NCBI RefSeq assembly: GCF_019052365.1
Contig: NZ_JAHQUY010000032.1
Span: forward strand, 1 to 36,664
Direction: 5' to 3'
Source: Leyella stercorea
GTDB taxonomy: Bacteria; Bacteroidota; Bacteroidia; Bacteroidales; Bacteroidaceae
DNA: 36,664 nucleotides
This document shows, piece after piece, positions 1 through 8,056 of this stretch. The stretch's first letter is position 1; every line of letters begins with the position of its first letter. The position numbers and the translations under genes were made by a program. The notes beneath the pieces are model-generated. The model saw only the letters and a list, made by a program, of their open reading frames with translations, made no database searches and had not been told where the DNA came from.

Positions 1-1
1 A

Positions 2-571
2 TGCAGTTTTCAGGTGCGTAGAGGCGAGAAGAGACTCACCATGGAGAAATCGCCTATCAAGACGATGATCTCGCAGAGTGGAAGACATATCGTGTCTGAA
101 CTCAATAAGGAGATAGAGAAGATAGACAAGCGTATCACTGCTCTCATCAAGTCGGACAAAGAGCTCACCGAGGTATTCACCATCGTGACTTCGGTGCCTG
201 GTATAGGAACGCAGAACGCTGTCTGCTTGATGGTATACACCGACAACTTCCGTCGTTTCAACTACGATTCAAGGAAGATTTCCTGCTACTATGGTATAGC
301 CCCATTCGGCAAAGATTCGGGTACCAGTGTGCATTCCGATCCACATGTGCACTACATGGCGAACCGCCAGATTAAGGCCATGCTGACGCAGGCTGCACTG
401 GCTGCTGTCAACTTCAATCCCGTTATGGCAAGGTACTATATGCGACTCGTGGAACGCGGAAAGAAGAAGCAGGTTGCACTGAACAATGTCAAGAACAAAC
501 TTGTACATTTGGTCACTGCCATGGTCCGGAATCGCCAAATTTTCACCCCTGAATATAAAATCTCAGCTTAA
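2..571 (+). CDS. IS110-family transposase, C-terminal part (5' end outside window)
   Basis: The frame is open from the first bases of the window, so the N-terminal DEDD catalytic domain lies outside and only about 189 C-terminal residues are visible. What remains matches the IS110/IS116/IS902 C-terminal (Transposase_20) domain: a helix-hairpin-helix-like SVPGIGTQNA motif, then YYGIAPFGKDSG, then a conserved region ending in a basic helix (GKKKQVALNNVKNKLVHLV). The family's serine at the GxxxxSG motif is seen in GKDSG. Enzymes of this family are site-specific recombinases for their own element, recently shown to be guided by an element-encoded bridge/seek RNA. Upstream non-coding DNA is not in view, so the RNA cannot be judged. 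An internal GTG or ATG near the left edge should not be taken as the true start. The family call is confident; whether the copy is intact cannot be known. Confidence 0.88.
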   Translation, partial: CSFQVRRGEKRLTMEKSPIKTMISQSGRHIVSELNKEIEKIDKRITALIKSDKELTEVFTIVTSVPGIGTQNAVCLMVYTDNFRRFNYDSRKISCYYGIAPFGKDSGTSVHSDPHVHYMANRQIKAMLTQAALAAVNFNPVMARYYMRLVERGKKKQVALNNVKNKLVHLVTAMVRNRQIFTPEYKISA

Positions 572-768
572 AATGAAAATAATGGTCAAAACATTTGGAT
601 TTTAACATAGAAAGCAGAGCACGCAGAAGTCTTAGCCTAAAACATCTGTGTAAATCTGTGAAATCTGTGGGAGTATATCTCATCAGAAGCTTCTGTGAAT
701 TCGGCGTATTCCGTGGGAGTACATCGCAGCAGCAGGCTGCGTGGGGTAGGCAGGAATGCCGTACCCTC
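572..768. repeat. Intergenic stretch with an ATCTGTG-type extragenic repeat
   Basis: This 197-base gap separates the transposase stop from the convergent end of glsB. It carries near-tandem ATCTGTG units around 648-671, followed by TCTGTGAATTC and two GTGGGAGTA(T/C)AT motifs near 668 and 714, so part of it looks like a short degenerate repeat. I see no convincing gene. The right end of the insertion sequence probably falls just after 571, but IS110 elements lack long terminal inverted repeats, so the boundary cannot be read. Confidence 0.45.
744..766 (-). terminator. Hairpin just behind glsB
   Basis: Two bases beyond the glsB stop, a hairpin can form: GGGTA plus GGCA pair with TGCC and TACCC, with one bulged base and a four-base loop. 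There is no U-tract on the minus-strand side, so intrinsic termination is only plausible. Confidence 0.35.
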
Positions 769-1761
769 CTATGTGCGTTCTTTGTAGATGACGTTGTTGG
801 CGCCGCTGGTGATCTCGAGCGCTTCGGGGTGCTCCTTTATGAACGAGTCGATATGGCGCACGCGCTTGCTTTCGAGAATCTCGTCCACGGCGATGAGGAT
901 GCCCGTCTCCTCGACGTCGCCGAAGCCGTAGTTGATGGCGGTGCCGAAGAGCTTCATGGTGGGCGAGAGCGACATGTAAGCGTTCACGAGCGGCGGGATG
1001 TTATAGCCCAACGCACGAATCTCGCGGTTGAGTATGAGATAATCCTTCTTGAAGTCGTCCTCGCAGAACAGCGCCGCAAGCTCCTCCTCCGGTGTCTCTA
1101 TCTTCAGCGGATGGAGCGGCAGGATGAGATTGTCCTTGTCGTCGAAGTGCTTCTTGAGGAAGTAGAGAATCATGTCGCGGCCGCGGCGTATGTACGACGG
1201 GTACATGGTCATCTTGCCGAAGAAATACTTCACGTTAGGCTTGATGACGGTGAGAGCGCCGAGACCGTCCCACAAGTTGTCGAGCGCGAAGAGGCTTTTC
1301 GCTCCGCGTCGTGTGCTCTGGTATTCGAGCGTTACGAACGAGCGGCCCAGCTCGATGGTGTAGGGCATATAGTCGTCGATGAACTTGTCGGAGAAGTGGA
1401 ACATGTGGCTTGTGGCGAGCTTCGGCTGGCGGTTCTCGTCAAGCTCCCAGTCGGTGCCGAGCAAGTATCGGTATCCGCCGATTATCTCCTCCGCCTCGGG
1501 GTTCCACACGATGAGCTGCTTGTAGCAGTTCGCGCAGGTGTCGAACTCGTCGATGTCCATCGACTTGCCGGTGCCGCCGCCCGCTTCGCGGAATGCTATC
1601 TCGCGCAGTCGGCCTATCTCGCGCATCACGTTCGGCGCATTGTGTGCCGTGATGATGTATATCTCGTTGTTGCTCTTGTTGGTCATGCGGAGCTGGCGCT
1701 CGGGCGCGAGTTCGCTCTTGAGCAGCTCTTTGCTTACCGGTTCAATGATTGGTCCTTCCAT
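769..1761 (-). CDS. glsB: Glycine lipid N-acyltransferase (GNAT/hemolysin-like, GlsB type)
   Basis: The 330-residue soluble protein has the layout of the OlsB/hemolysin-like acyltransferase family (Acetyltransf_5). An EIGRLREIAFREAGGGTGKS segment lies near residue 50, then DIDEFD, then IIGGYRYLLG near residue 95, and an ELGRSFV strand near residue 140. In Bacteroides, GlsB attaches a 3-hydroxy fatty acid to glycine, and GlsA then esterifies the hydroxyl to give glycine lipids found in the envelope. It lies downstream of the PlsC-like glsA on the same strand, which fits that two-step pathway. The 178-base gap to glsA is filled by repeat DNA, so cotranscription is likely but not proved. The ATG at 1761 gives a normal family length. 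The substrate amino acid is inferred from family knowledge; ornithine is an alternative. Confidence 0.82.
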   Translation of the reverse strand: MEGPIIEPVSKELLKSELAPERQLRMTNKSNNEIYIITAHNAPNVMREIGRLREIAFREAGGGTGKSMDIDEFDTCANCYKQLIVWNPEAEEIIGGYRYLLGTDWELDENRQPKLATSHMFHFSDKFIDDYMPYTIELGRSFVTLEYQSTRRGAKSLFALDNLWDGLGALTVIKPNVKYFFGKMTMYPSYIRRGRDMILYFLKKHFDDKDNLILPLHPLKIETPEEELAALFCEDDFKKDYLILNREIRALGYNIPPLVNAYMSLSPTMKLFGTAINYGFGDVEETGILIAVDEILESKRVRHIDSFIKEHPEALEITSGANNVIYKERT

Positions 1762-1825
1762 TTGTGTGTTGTTTTTTCTTGCTTTCTCTTCTGGTTGGGG
1801 TGGTTGTTGGGGGCGCTTTGGCCTA

Positions 1826-1975
1826 ACTAAGCCTTCTTAAGCTTTGGCAACTAAGCCTTTCTAAGCCTTCTTAAGCCTTTGCTAACTAAGCCTTTCTAAT
1901 CCTTTGCTAACTAAGCCTTCTTAAGCCTTTTGGGCATTCTTAAGCCCTCCCCGACGGGGAGGGTTGGGAGGGGCT
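1826..1975. repeat. GGCTTAG-unit repeat with CCCTCCCC/GGGGAGGG hairpin, copy 1
   Basis: This block has repeated 7-11-base units (CTAAGCCTTTCTAAGCC and variants) between about 1826 and 1944, and ends in a perfect hairpin at 1945-1963: CCCTCCCC, loop GAC, GGGGAGGG. The same composite lies in reverse orientation behind recO at 31656-31815, so it is a dispersed element. Here its hairpin end lies inside the last codons of glsA, and the unit array fills the glsA-glsB gap. The hairpin might attenuate transcription into glsB. Confidence 0.85.
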
Positions 1976-2800
1976 CAGCTTGTACACCTCCTGCTGCACC
2001 CACTGTGCCCACTCGTACGGCGTGCGGCTCTTGTCGAACGTCTGCCAGGGTATAGGCTTTCCGATGTATATGTCGAAGTGTTTGCCCACGTTGCGGTACA
2101 TCTCGTCGACGAGGAATATCATGGCGAGGTTGAACGGCAGCCAGCGGTCGCTGAACTTGGCGATGCGGTAGAAGCGCTCCGAGTTGCGTCCGCTGAAATA
2201 GATGGGCACCACGTCGCGGTGGCACTCCACGCTCTTCGTTATGAACGTCTTCTTCCACGGCAGGTCGTGTATCGAACCATCCTTCTGCTTGCGACTGTTC
2301 AGTCCGGCGGGGAACATGAGCATGTGGTTGTCGCTCTTGAAGCCCGCCTCAACCATGCGCGGGAAGTCGCGTCCCTGCCGACCGGTCTTGTTGATGCCGA
2401 TGCACACCGGCGCCAAGCCCGGCAGATTCATCAGCAAGTCGTTGACGAGGTAGCGGAAGCGTCCGTCGTAGTGGCGTCCGATGATTGAGCCGAGCGCCAC
2501 GCCGTCCTGTCCGCCCAGCGGATGGTTGGACACGAACGTGTATAGCTTGCCGTCGTCTTTCGGCGGAAGGTTCTCCTTGCCGATGATGCGTATGTCCATC
2601 TTCAGATAGCGCACGGTAGACTCCAGCCACTCTACGCCGCTCTCGTTGCGGTGCTCCCAGATGAACGCGTTCACCTGGTCCTGATGGATGATCTTCTTGA
2701 GCCATCCGACGAGCAGTCCAGGCACGTAGCGCGCCTTGCTGCCCATCTTGCTGCGCAGTATCTTTTCGATGTCTATTGTCTTTTCTGTTATCTCGTTCAT
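1940..2800 (-). CDS. glsA: Glycine lipid O-acyltransferase (PlsC-like, GlsA type)
   Basis: The 286-residue protein resembles the lysophospholipid acyltransferase superfamily. An SNHPLGGQDG motif at residues 91-100 corresponds to the catalytic NHx4D box, although here five residues separate His93 and Asp99. LMFPAGLNSRK follows near residue 160 (the substrate-binding box usually written FPEGTRS), and VPIYFSGRNS near 200. Together with the adjacent GNAT-type gene this points to O-acylation of N-acyl-glycine to form glycine lipid at the inner membrane. It is transcribed away from rsmH. The last roughly ten residues (SPSQPSPSGRA) and the stop codon are encoded by an extragenic repeat, so the native C-terminus probably ended near VYKL. 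Lysophosphatidate acyltransferase activity is an alternative. Confidence 0.8.
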   Translation of the reverse strand: MNEITEKTIDIEKILRSKMGSKARYVPGLLVGWLKKIIHQDQVNAFIWEHRNESGVEWLESTVRYLKMDIRIIGKENLPPKDDGKLYTFVSNHPLGGQDGVALGSIIGRHYDGRFRYLVNDLLMNLPGLAPVCIGINKTGRQGRDFPRMVEAGFKSDNHMLMFPAGLNSRKQKDGSIHDLPWKKTFITKSVECHRDVVPIYFSGRNSERFYRIAKFSDRWLPFNLAMIFLVDEMYRNVGKHFDIYIGKPIPWQTFDKSRTPYEWAQWVQQEVYKLSPSQPSPSGRA

Positions 2801-2836
2801 ATACCCGAAATATCTGTTACTTTTTCGATATTTGGT

Positions 2837-2871
2837 GCAAAAATACTACATCTTTTTTACATACGAACAAT
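2837..2871 (-). promoter_or_regulatory. Predicted glsA promoter (Bacteroidetes primary sigma type)
   Basis: Read on the minus strand, TATTTTTGC (2845-2837) matches the TAnnTTTG -7 consensus. An ATTG at 2871-2868 lies 22 bases upstream as a weak -33 TTTG. It is 36 bases from the glsA ATG. Confidence 0.6.
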
Positions 2872-2912
2872 TTCGCACAAGAAATGTCGTATTTAAACAA
2901 AATTGATAAAGA

Positions 2913-2949
2913 TTTGTAACCATGTGTGCGAATTTTTGTGTACCTTTAC
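2913..2949 (+). promoter_or_regulatory. Possible promoter of the dcw cluster
   Basis: TTTG at 2913-2916 and TACCTTTAC at 2941-2949 approximate the Bacteroidetes -33 and -7 boxes. The 24-base spacing is long and the -7 box ends in A rather than G. It sits 20 bases ahead of the rsmH ATG in the only gap before the cluster. Confidence 0.4.
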
Positions 2950-2968
2950 ACCCAAATACGCATATATA

Positions 2969-3907
2969 ATGTATAAGAACAACACTGACAATCCTACAAC
3001 AGCAATAACATATCATGTACCGGTGCTTCTCGGCGAGAGCGTCGACGGACTCGACATCAAGCCGGGCGGCGTTTACGTAGATGTCACCTTCGGTGGCGGA
3101 GGACACTCGCGCGAGATACTCTCGCGGCTCACCGACGGCGCACACCTCTACAGTTTCGACCAGGACGCCGACGCCGAGCGCAATATTCCCGACGCCGGCG
3201 ACAGCTTCACGTTCGTGCGCAGCAACTTCCGCTATCTGAAGAACTGGATGCGCTACTACGGCGTGGAGCACATCGACGGATTGCTCGCCGACCTCGGCGT
3301 GTCGTCGCACCACTTCGACGACGCCGAACGCGGATTCTCGTTCCGCTTCGACGCGCCGCTTGACATGCGCATGAACAAGCGCGCCGGACGCACCGCTGCC
3401 GAGATAGTGAACACGTACGACGAGGAACAACTCGCCGACATCTTCTACATCTACGGCGAACTGAAGAACTCGCGACGCATAGCCGCGGCGCTCGTCAAGG
3501 CACGTCAGCAGGCGGAGATAAAGACAACGAAGGATTTTCTGGCTGCCGTGGAGCCTTTTTTCAAGCGCGAGCGAGAGAAAAAGGACATGGCGCGACTCTT
3601 TCAGGCATTGCGTATTGAAGTGAACCACGAAATGGACGCGCTGCGCGAGATGCTGCTCGCTGCCACCGAACTGCTCGCCCCCGGCGGACGACTCTCGGTG
3701 ATAACCTACCACTCGCTCGAAGACCGCATGGTGAAGAACATCATGAAGTCGGGCAACGTGGAGGGAAAGGTGCAGCAGGACTTCTTCGGACGTATCGAGA
3801 CGCCGTTCCGCCTCGTCAACAACAAGGTGATACTGCCCTCGGAACAAGAACAAGAAGAAAACCCACGCAGCCGCAGCGCAAAACTAAGAATTGCTGAAAA
3901 GAAATGA
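2969..3907 (+). CDS. rsmH: 16S rRNA (cytosine(1402)-N(4))-methyltransferase
   Basis: RsmH (MraW) methylates N4 of C1402 in the decoding centre of 16S rRNA, using S-adenosylmethionine. The SAM-binding glycine loop is seen as VDVTFGGGGHSREIL. HVPVLLGESV at the N-terminus, LLADLGVSSHHFDDAERGFSFR, and the C-terminal VITYHSLEDRMVKN and RSAKLRIAEK segments are all family signatures. I chose the ATG at 2969 (312 residues, normal length) because HVPVLL usually lies within about 20 residues of the start. An upstream in-frame ATG at 2903 would add 22 residues and would overlap the presumed promoter. It is the first gene of the dcw cluster here; mraZ, which often precedes it, is not present in the 168-base divergent gap. 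The stop lies 4 bases before the FtsL-like start. Confidence 0.95.
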   Translation: MYKNNTDNPTTAITYHVPVLLGESVDGLDIKPGGVYVDVTFGGGGHSREILSRLTDGAHLYSFDQDADAERNIPDAGDSFTFVRSNFRYLKNWMRYYGVEHIDGLLADLGVSSHHFDDAERGFSFRFDAPLDMRMNKRAGRTAAEIVNTYDEEQLADIFYIYGELKNSRRIAAALVKARQQAEIKTTKDFLAAVEPFFKREREKKDMARLFQALRIEVNHEMDALREMLLAATELLAPGGRLSVITYHSLEDRMVKNIMKSGNVEGKVQQDFFGRIETPFRLVNNKVILPSEQEQEENPRSRSAKLRIAEKK

Positions 3908-3911
3908 GACA

Positions 3912-4418
3912 ATGAAAGAAGATAACCCCATAACAGACGCCATAAAGGTGGATGTGACCAACACGGAAGACAACGCTAAGGGCGAACAGACGACTGGCGA
4001 AACGGCTGCCAACGACGTAGACAGCGCACCGTCGCTGCGCACAATCATACGACAGCAAGCCATAGAAGACGAACTGCCGCTGACGAAGAACGTGACGCTG
4101 GGAAAGATTCTCGGTGGCGAAATGCTCAACACGCAGTTCCTGCGACAGCAGATATGGGTGATAGTGTTAATAACGCTGTTCATCATCGTCTATATCTCGA
4201 ACCGATACAAGTGTCAGCAGAACCTCATCAAGATAGACAATCTGAAGAGCGAGCTGGAGGACGCAAAGTACAGAGCACTCTCAAGTTCGAGCGACCTCAC
4301 GCAGCAGACTCGCGAGAGCAAGGTGCTCGAACGCCTGCACAACGACAAGGACAGCACGCTGCACATACCTACGCAGCCACCGTATATAATAACCATTCCT
4401 AATCAAGAAGAGAAATGA
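3912..4418 (+). CDS. ftsL: FtsL-like cell division protein
   Basis: This 168-residue bitopic protein has a polar, acidic cytoplasmic part (residues 1-79), one transmembrane helix at about 81-96 (IWVIVLITLFIIVYIS), and a periplasmic heptad-rich segment (LIKIDNLKSELEDAKYRAL) that should form a coiled coil. Its size, topology and place between rsmH and the penicillin-binding protein gene match the Bacteroidetes FtsL-like family, whose sequence is barely related to proteobacterial FtsL. By position it should join FtsQ and a DivIC/FtsB partner to recruit and activate FtsW-FtsI. The start at 3912 follows the rsmH stop; an ATG at 3891 inside rsmH is less likely. The end overlaps the next ATG by 4 bases (ATGA), suggesting translational coupling. 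Confidence 0.85.
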   Translation: MKEDNPITDAIKVDVTNTEDNAKGEQTTGETAANDVDSAPSLRTIIRQQAIEDELPLTKNVTLGKILGGEMLNTQFLRQQIWVIVLITLFIIVYISNRYKCQQNLIKIDNLKSELEDAKYRALSSSSDLTQQTRESKVLERLHNDKDSTLHIPTQPPYIITIPNQEEK

Positions 4419-6574
4419 GCAAGTTTGATAGCAAGAAAGTAATGCCACGCTATGCGTTCTTAGCCGTCATAATGACGCTGGTGGCTATAAGCGTGCTGGG
4501 AAAGACGCTGTATATCATGACGGCAAAGCGCGCCTACTGGGAGGAAGTGGCAGACCGCGTGAAGGTAGACAGCCTCAAGACGCAGCCTATGCGCGGAAAC
4601 ATACTGAGCTGCGACGGACAACTCATGGCGTCGTCGCTGCCGCAGTATAACATATTCATGGACTTCAAGGCGCTGCGCGTAGCGAAGAAGGACACGCTCT
4701 TCTGCGAGAAGATCGATTCTATCTGCACAGGGCTCAACGCAATCTTCCCCGACCGCACGGCGGCTGAGTTCAAGAAGCATCTCATGGAGGGCTTCGAGAA
4801 GAACAAGCAGCACTGGCCCGTGTGGAACCGACGCATCAACTACAGCACGTTCTCAGAAGTGAGGCGTCTGCCCGTGTTCCGTCTGAAAACCAATCAGGGC
4901 GGTTTTCACTGGGAGGAGCATAACGCTCGCAGACTGGCGTACGGTTCGCTCGCAGGCCGCACCATCGGAAAGATGTTCGGCGCAAAGGATACCGCACAAT
5001 GCGGCTTGGAACTCTCGTACGACTCGCTCCTTAGAGGCGTAGAGGGCATACGGCACAGACGCAAGGTGCTGAACAGATATCTCGACATCACGGATACGCC
5101 GCCGGAGAACGGCGCCGACATCGTCACTACTATCGACGTGTCGATGCAGGACCTCGCCGAACGCGCGCTGCTCAAGGAGCTGCGACTCATCAACGCCAAT
5201 GTGGGCGTGGCTATCGTGATGGAGGTGAAGACCGGCGACATTAAAGCCATCGTCAACATGACGAAGTGTGACGATGACGACTATCACGAGATAAAGAACC
5301 ACGCTATAAGCGACTTGCTCGAACCGGGTTCGGTGTTCAAGACCGCAAGCATAATGGTGGCGCTCGACGACGGAGTGGTCGACACAACCTACCGCGTGGA
5401 GACTGCCGGCGGCGTCTGGCCGATGTATGGCAGAGAGATGAAAGACCACAACTGGCGACGCGGCGGCTACGGCATGCTCACTCTGCCGCAGACGCTCATG
5501 GTGAGCTCAAACATCGGCGTCAGCCGCATCATCGACGACCACTATCACAACACACCAGAGAAGTTTGTGCAGGGAATATACCGACTCGGACTCGCCGACG
5601 ACCTGCACATTCCGCTGCAAGGTGCATCGTCGGCACGCATCCGAATGCCGAAGAAAGACTCGCGAGGCAAGCAGTATGTCAACTGGAGCAAGACCACTCT
5701 GCCCTGGATGAGCATCGGTTACGAGACGCAGGTGCCGCCTATCTCCACTCTTACCTTCTACAACGCCATTGCCAACGGCGGAAAGATGGTTGCGCCGCGC
5801 TTCGTGAAGGCTGTGATGAAGGACGGAGTAGTAATAAAAGAGTTCGACCCCGTAGTGCTGCGTGAGCAGATAGCCAAGGAGTCGACGATAAAGAAGATAA
5901 CCACGATACTTGAGCACGTTGTGAGTCAGGGTCTCGGAAAGAAAGCCGGCTCGCAGTCGTTCCTCGTCGCAGGAAAGACCGGAACGGCTCAGATATCAAA
6001 AGGAGCCGCCGGCTATAAGAGCGGACAAATGAACTATCTGCTGTCTTTCGCCGGCTTCTTCCCCGCATACGAGCCGCGCTACAGCTGCATCGTATGCATA
6101 CAGAAGTCGGGTCTGCCGGCTTCGGGCGGCGGCATGAGCGGCGTTGTGTTCCACGACATCGCAGAAGGTATCATGGCGCAGAGCCTCAAGCTGGAGGCTT
6201 CTGACGCCCGCGACTCGCTTTCTGTTCTCATCCCGCAGGTTAAGAGCGGCAATGTGCTGGCTGCAAGCTATGTGCTTGAGCATCTCGGCGTGAAGCAGCG
6301 CACAGACTGGGACGGCTCTTATCTCAACGGAAACCCCATCTGGGGACGCGCCGACGAGAGCGACAGAAGTGTCATTCAGCTGAAACGCGTAAACGAAGGC
6401 GACAAGTCGGTAATGCCCGACGTTCACGGCATGGGAGCTCGCGACGCCGTCTTTCTTATCGAGAGCAGAGGCGTAAAGGTTAGGCTCACGGGTAGAGGAA
6501 AGGTAACGGAGCAGAGCATCGGCGCAGGAGAAAGAATAAAGAAGGGCATGGTATGCTCGCTTAAACTCGGATAA
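4415..6574 (+). CDS. ftsI: Septal peptidoglycan transpeptidase (PBP3/FtsI type) with PASTA domain
   Basis: This 719-residue class B penicillin-binding protein cross-links septal peptidoglycan as partner of FtsW. One membrane anchor lies at about residues 13-33 ([15 protein letters not shown]), followed by a pedestal domain that starts at [14 protein letters not shown]. The transpeptidase motifs are present: SxxK at Ser306-Lys309 (EPGSVFKT), SxN at Ser364-Asn366 (VSSNIG) and KTG at 521-523 (AGKTGTAQ). The C-terminal 55 residues ([19 protein letters not shown] onward) form a PASTA repeat, as in Bacteroidetes and Gram-positive FtsI/PBP2x proteins but not in E. coli FtsI. The ATG overlaps the FtsL-like stop by 4 bases; murE starts 14 bases beyond the stop. 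Beta-lactams should acylate Ser306. Confidence 0.94.
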   Translation: MSKFDSKKVMPRYAFLAVIMTLVAISVLGKTLYIMTAKRAYWEEVADRVKVDSLKTQPMRGNILSCDGQLMASSLPQYNIFMDFKALRVAKKDTLFCEKIDSICTGLNAIFPDRTAAEFKKHLMEGFEKNKQHWPVWNRRINYSTFSEVRRLPVFRLKTNQGGFHWEEHNARRLAYGSLAGRTIGKMFGAKDTAQCGLELSYDSLLRGVEGIRHRRKVLNRYLDITDTPPENGADIVTTIDVSMQDLAERALLKELRLINANVGVAIVMEVKTGDIKAIVNMTKCDDDDYHEIKNHAISDLLEPGSVFKTASIMVALDDGVVDTTYRVETAGGVWPMYGREMKDHNWRRGGYGMLTLPQTLMVSSNIGVSRIIDDHYHNTPEKFVQGIYRLGLADDLHIPLQGASSARIRMPKKDSRGKQYVNWSKTTLPWMSIGYETQVPPISTLTFYNAIANGGKMVAPRFVKAVMKDGVVIKEFDPVVLREQIAKESTIKKITTILEHVVSQGLGKKAGSQSFLVAGKTGTAQISKGAAGYKSGQMNYLLSFAGFFPAYEPRYSCIVCIQKSGLPASGGGMSGVVFHDIAEGIMAQSLKLEASDARDSLSVLIPQVKSGNVLAASYVLEHLGVKQRTDWDGSYLNGNPIWGRADESDRSVIQLKRVNEGDKSVMPDVHGMGARDAVFLIESRGVKVRLTGRGKVTEQSIGAGERIKKGMVCSLKLG

Positions 6575-6588
6575 AAAAACAAAGATAT

Positions 6589-8034
6589 ATGAAACTTAAA
6601 GAATTGCTTAAGAACATCACCGTTCTTGCTGTTAAAGGCAGCGATGATGTAGAAGTGACGGGTGTCAACATAGACTCTCGCCGTATCAAGGACGGACATT
6701 TGTTTGTGGCAATGAAGGGCACTCAGGTAGACGGACACAAGTTCATACCTAAGGCGGTGGAGCTCGGCGCAAAGGCTGTGCTCTGCGAGGAGATGCCAGA
6801 ACAAACCGACGAAAACGTAACTTATGTGCAGGTGGCAAGCACCGAAGACGTAGTGGGTGAGGTGGCAACAACGTTCCACGGCAATCCTTCTACCAAGCTG
6901 AAGCTCGTAGGAGTGACCGGAACGAACGGTAAAACCACTATCGCCACCTTATTATATAATATGTTCTCGAAGATGGGACATAAGTGCGGACTGCTTTCTA
7001 CCGTGTGCAACTACATCGTTGACGAGGCTGTGCCGGCAGACCACACGACGCCAGACCCGATAGCGCTGAACGAACTGCTTCATCGCATGGTGGATGCAGG
7101 TTGCGAGTACGCCTTCATGGAGTGCTCGTCTCACGCCATAGCGCAGAAGCGCATCGGCGGACTCACTTTCGCCGGCGGTCTGTTCACCAATCTCACACGA
7201 GATCATCTCGACTATCACAAGACTTTCGAGAACTACCGCAATGCGAAGAAGGCTTTCTTCGACATGTTGCCCAAAACTGCCTTCGCCATCACCAACGCCG
7301 ACGACAAGAACGGCATGATTATGGTGCAGAACACGAAGGCTCAGGTGAAGACCTACTCTATACGCAGCGTGGCTGACTTCAAGGCTCGCATAATAGAATG
7401 TCACTTCGAGGGCATGTATCTCGAGATTGACGGCCGGGAAGTAGGCGTACAGTTCATCGGAAAGTTCAACGTGAGCAACCTGCTGGCTGTCTACGGCGCG
7501 GCAGTTATGCTCGGCAAGAAGCCCGAAGACGTGCTCGTAGTGATGAGTACGCTGCACAGCGTGAGCGGACGTCTCGAACCTATCCACTCGCCGGAGGGCT
7601 ACACCGCCGTTGTCGACTATGCCCACACGCCGGATGCTCTGGAGAACGTGCTCAACGCCATACATGAGGTGCTCGACGGAAAGGGCGAGGTAATCACCGT
7701 ATGCGGAGCCGGCGGCAACCGCGACAAGGGAAAGCGTCCGCTTATGGCGCAGGAGGCTGTGAAGCAGAGCGACCGCGTGATTATCACAAGCGACAACCCG
7801 CGCTTCGAGGAGCCGCAGGACATCATCAACGACATGCTCGCCGGACTCAACGCGCAGCAGATGAAGAAGGTGATAACCATTGTCGACCGCCGCGAGGCTA
7901 TACGCACCGCCTGCATGATGGCAAAGAAGGGCGACGTAGTGCTCATAGCCGGCAAGGGACATGAGAACTATCAGGAGATAAAGGGTGTGAAGCATCACTT
8001 CGACGACCATGAAGTGGTACGTGAGTGCTTTTAG
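6589..8034 (+). CDS. murE: UDP-MurNAc-tripeptide synthetase, meso-diaminopimelate adding
   Basis: MurE adds the third stem residue to UDP-MurNAc-L-Ala-D-Glu in the cytoplasm. Mur-ligase domains occur in order: an N-terminal UDP-substrate domain ([22 protein letters not shown]), the ATP-binding GTNGKTT at residues 111-117, [11 protein letters not shown], the central LTRDHLDYH, and a C-terminal domain with [14 protein letters not shown]. The DNPR tetrad at residues 402-405 is the signature for meso-diaminopimelate rather than lysine, so a DAP-type peptidoglycan is predicted. Length (481) is normal. The N-terminal SRxxxxGxLFVA segment starts promptly, supporting the ATG at 6589. MurF, the next enzyme, is not encoded here. 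Confidence 0.96.
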   Translation: MKLKELLKNITVLAVKGSDDVEVTGVNIDSRRIKDGHLFVAMKGTQVDGHKFIPKAVELGAKAVLCEEMPEQTDENVTYVQVASTEDVVGEVATTFHGNPSTKLKLVGVTGTNGKTTIATLLYNMFSKMGHKCGLLSTVCNYIVDEAVPADHTTPDPIALNELLHRMVDAGCEYAFMECSSHAIAQKRIGGLTFAGGLFTNLTRDHLDYHKTFENYRNAKKAFFDMLPKTAFAITNADDKNGMIMVQNTKAQVKTYSIRSVADFKARIIECHFEGMYLEIDGREVGVQFIGKFNVSNLLAVYGAAVMLGKKPEDVLVVMSTLHSVSGRLEPIHSPEGYTAVVDYAHTPDALENVLNAIHEVLDGKGEVITVCGAGGNRDKGKRPLMAQEAVKQSDRVIITSDNPRFEEPQDIINDMLAGLNAQQMKKVITIVDRREAIRTACMMAKKGDVVLIAGKGHENYQEIKGVKHHFDDHEVVRECF

Positions 8035-8056
8035 AATTTAAATTCAAAACTCAGAA

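Noticed and set aside
595..1830. Plus-strand open frame of 411 codons opposite glsB
   Set aside because: Shadow of glsB, which has family motifs and a logical neighbour.
2903..2968. Upstream start for rsmH adding 22 residues
   Set aside because: It would overlap the candidate promoter, and the family motif HVPVLL already lies close to the ATG at 2969.
2846..3853. Minus-strand open frame of 335 codons opposite rsmH
   Set aside because: Antisense to rsmH; no recognisable domain.
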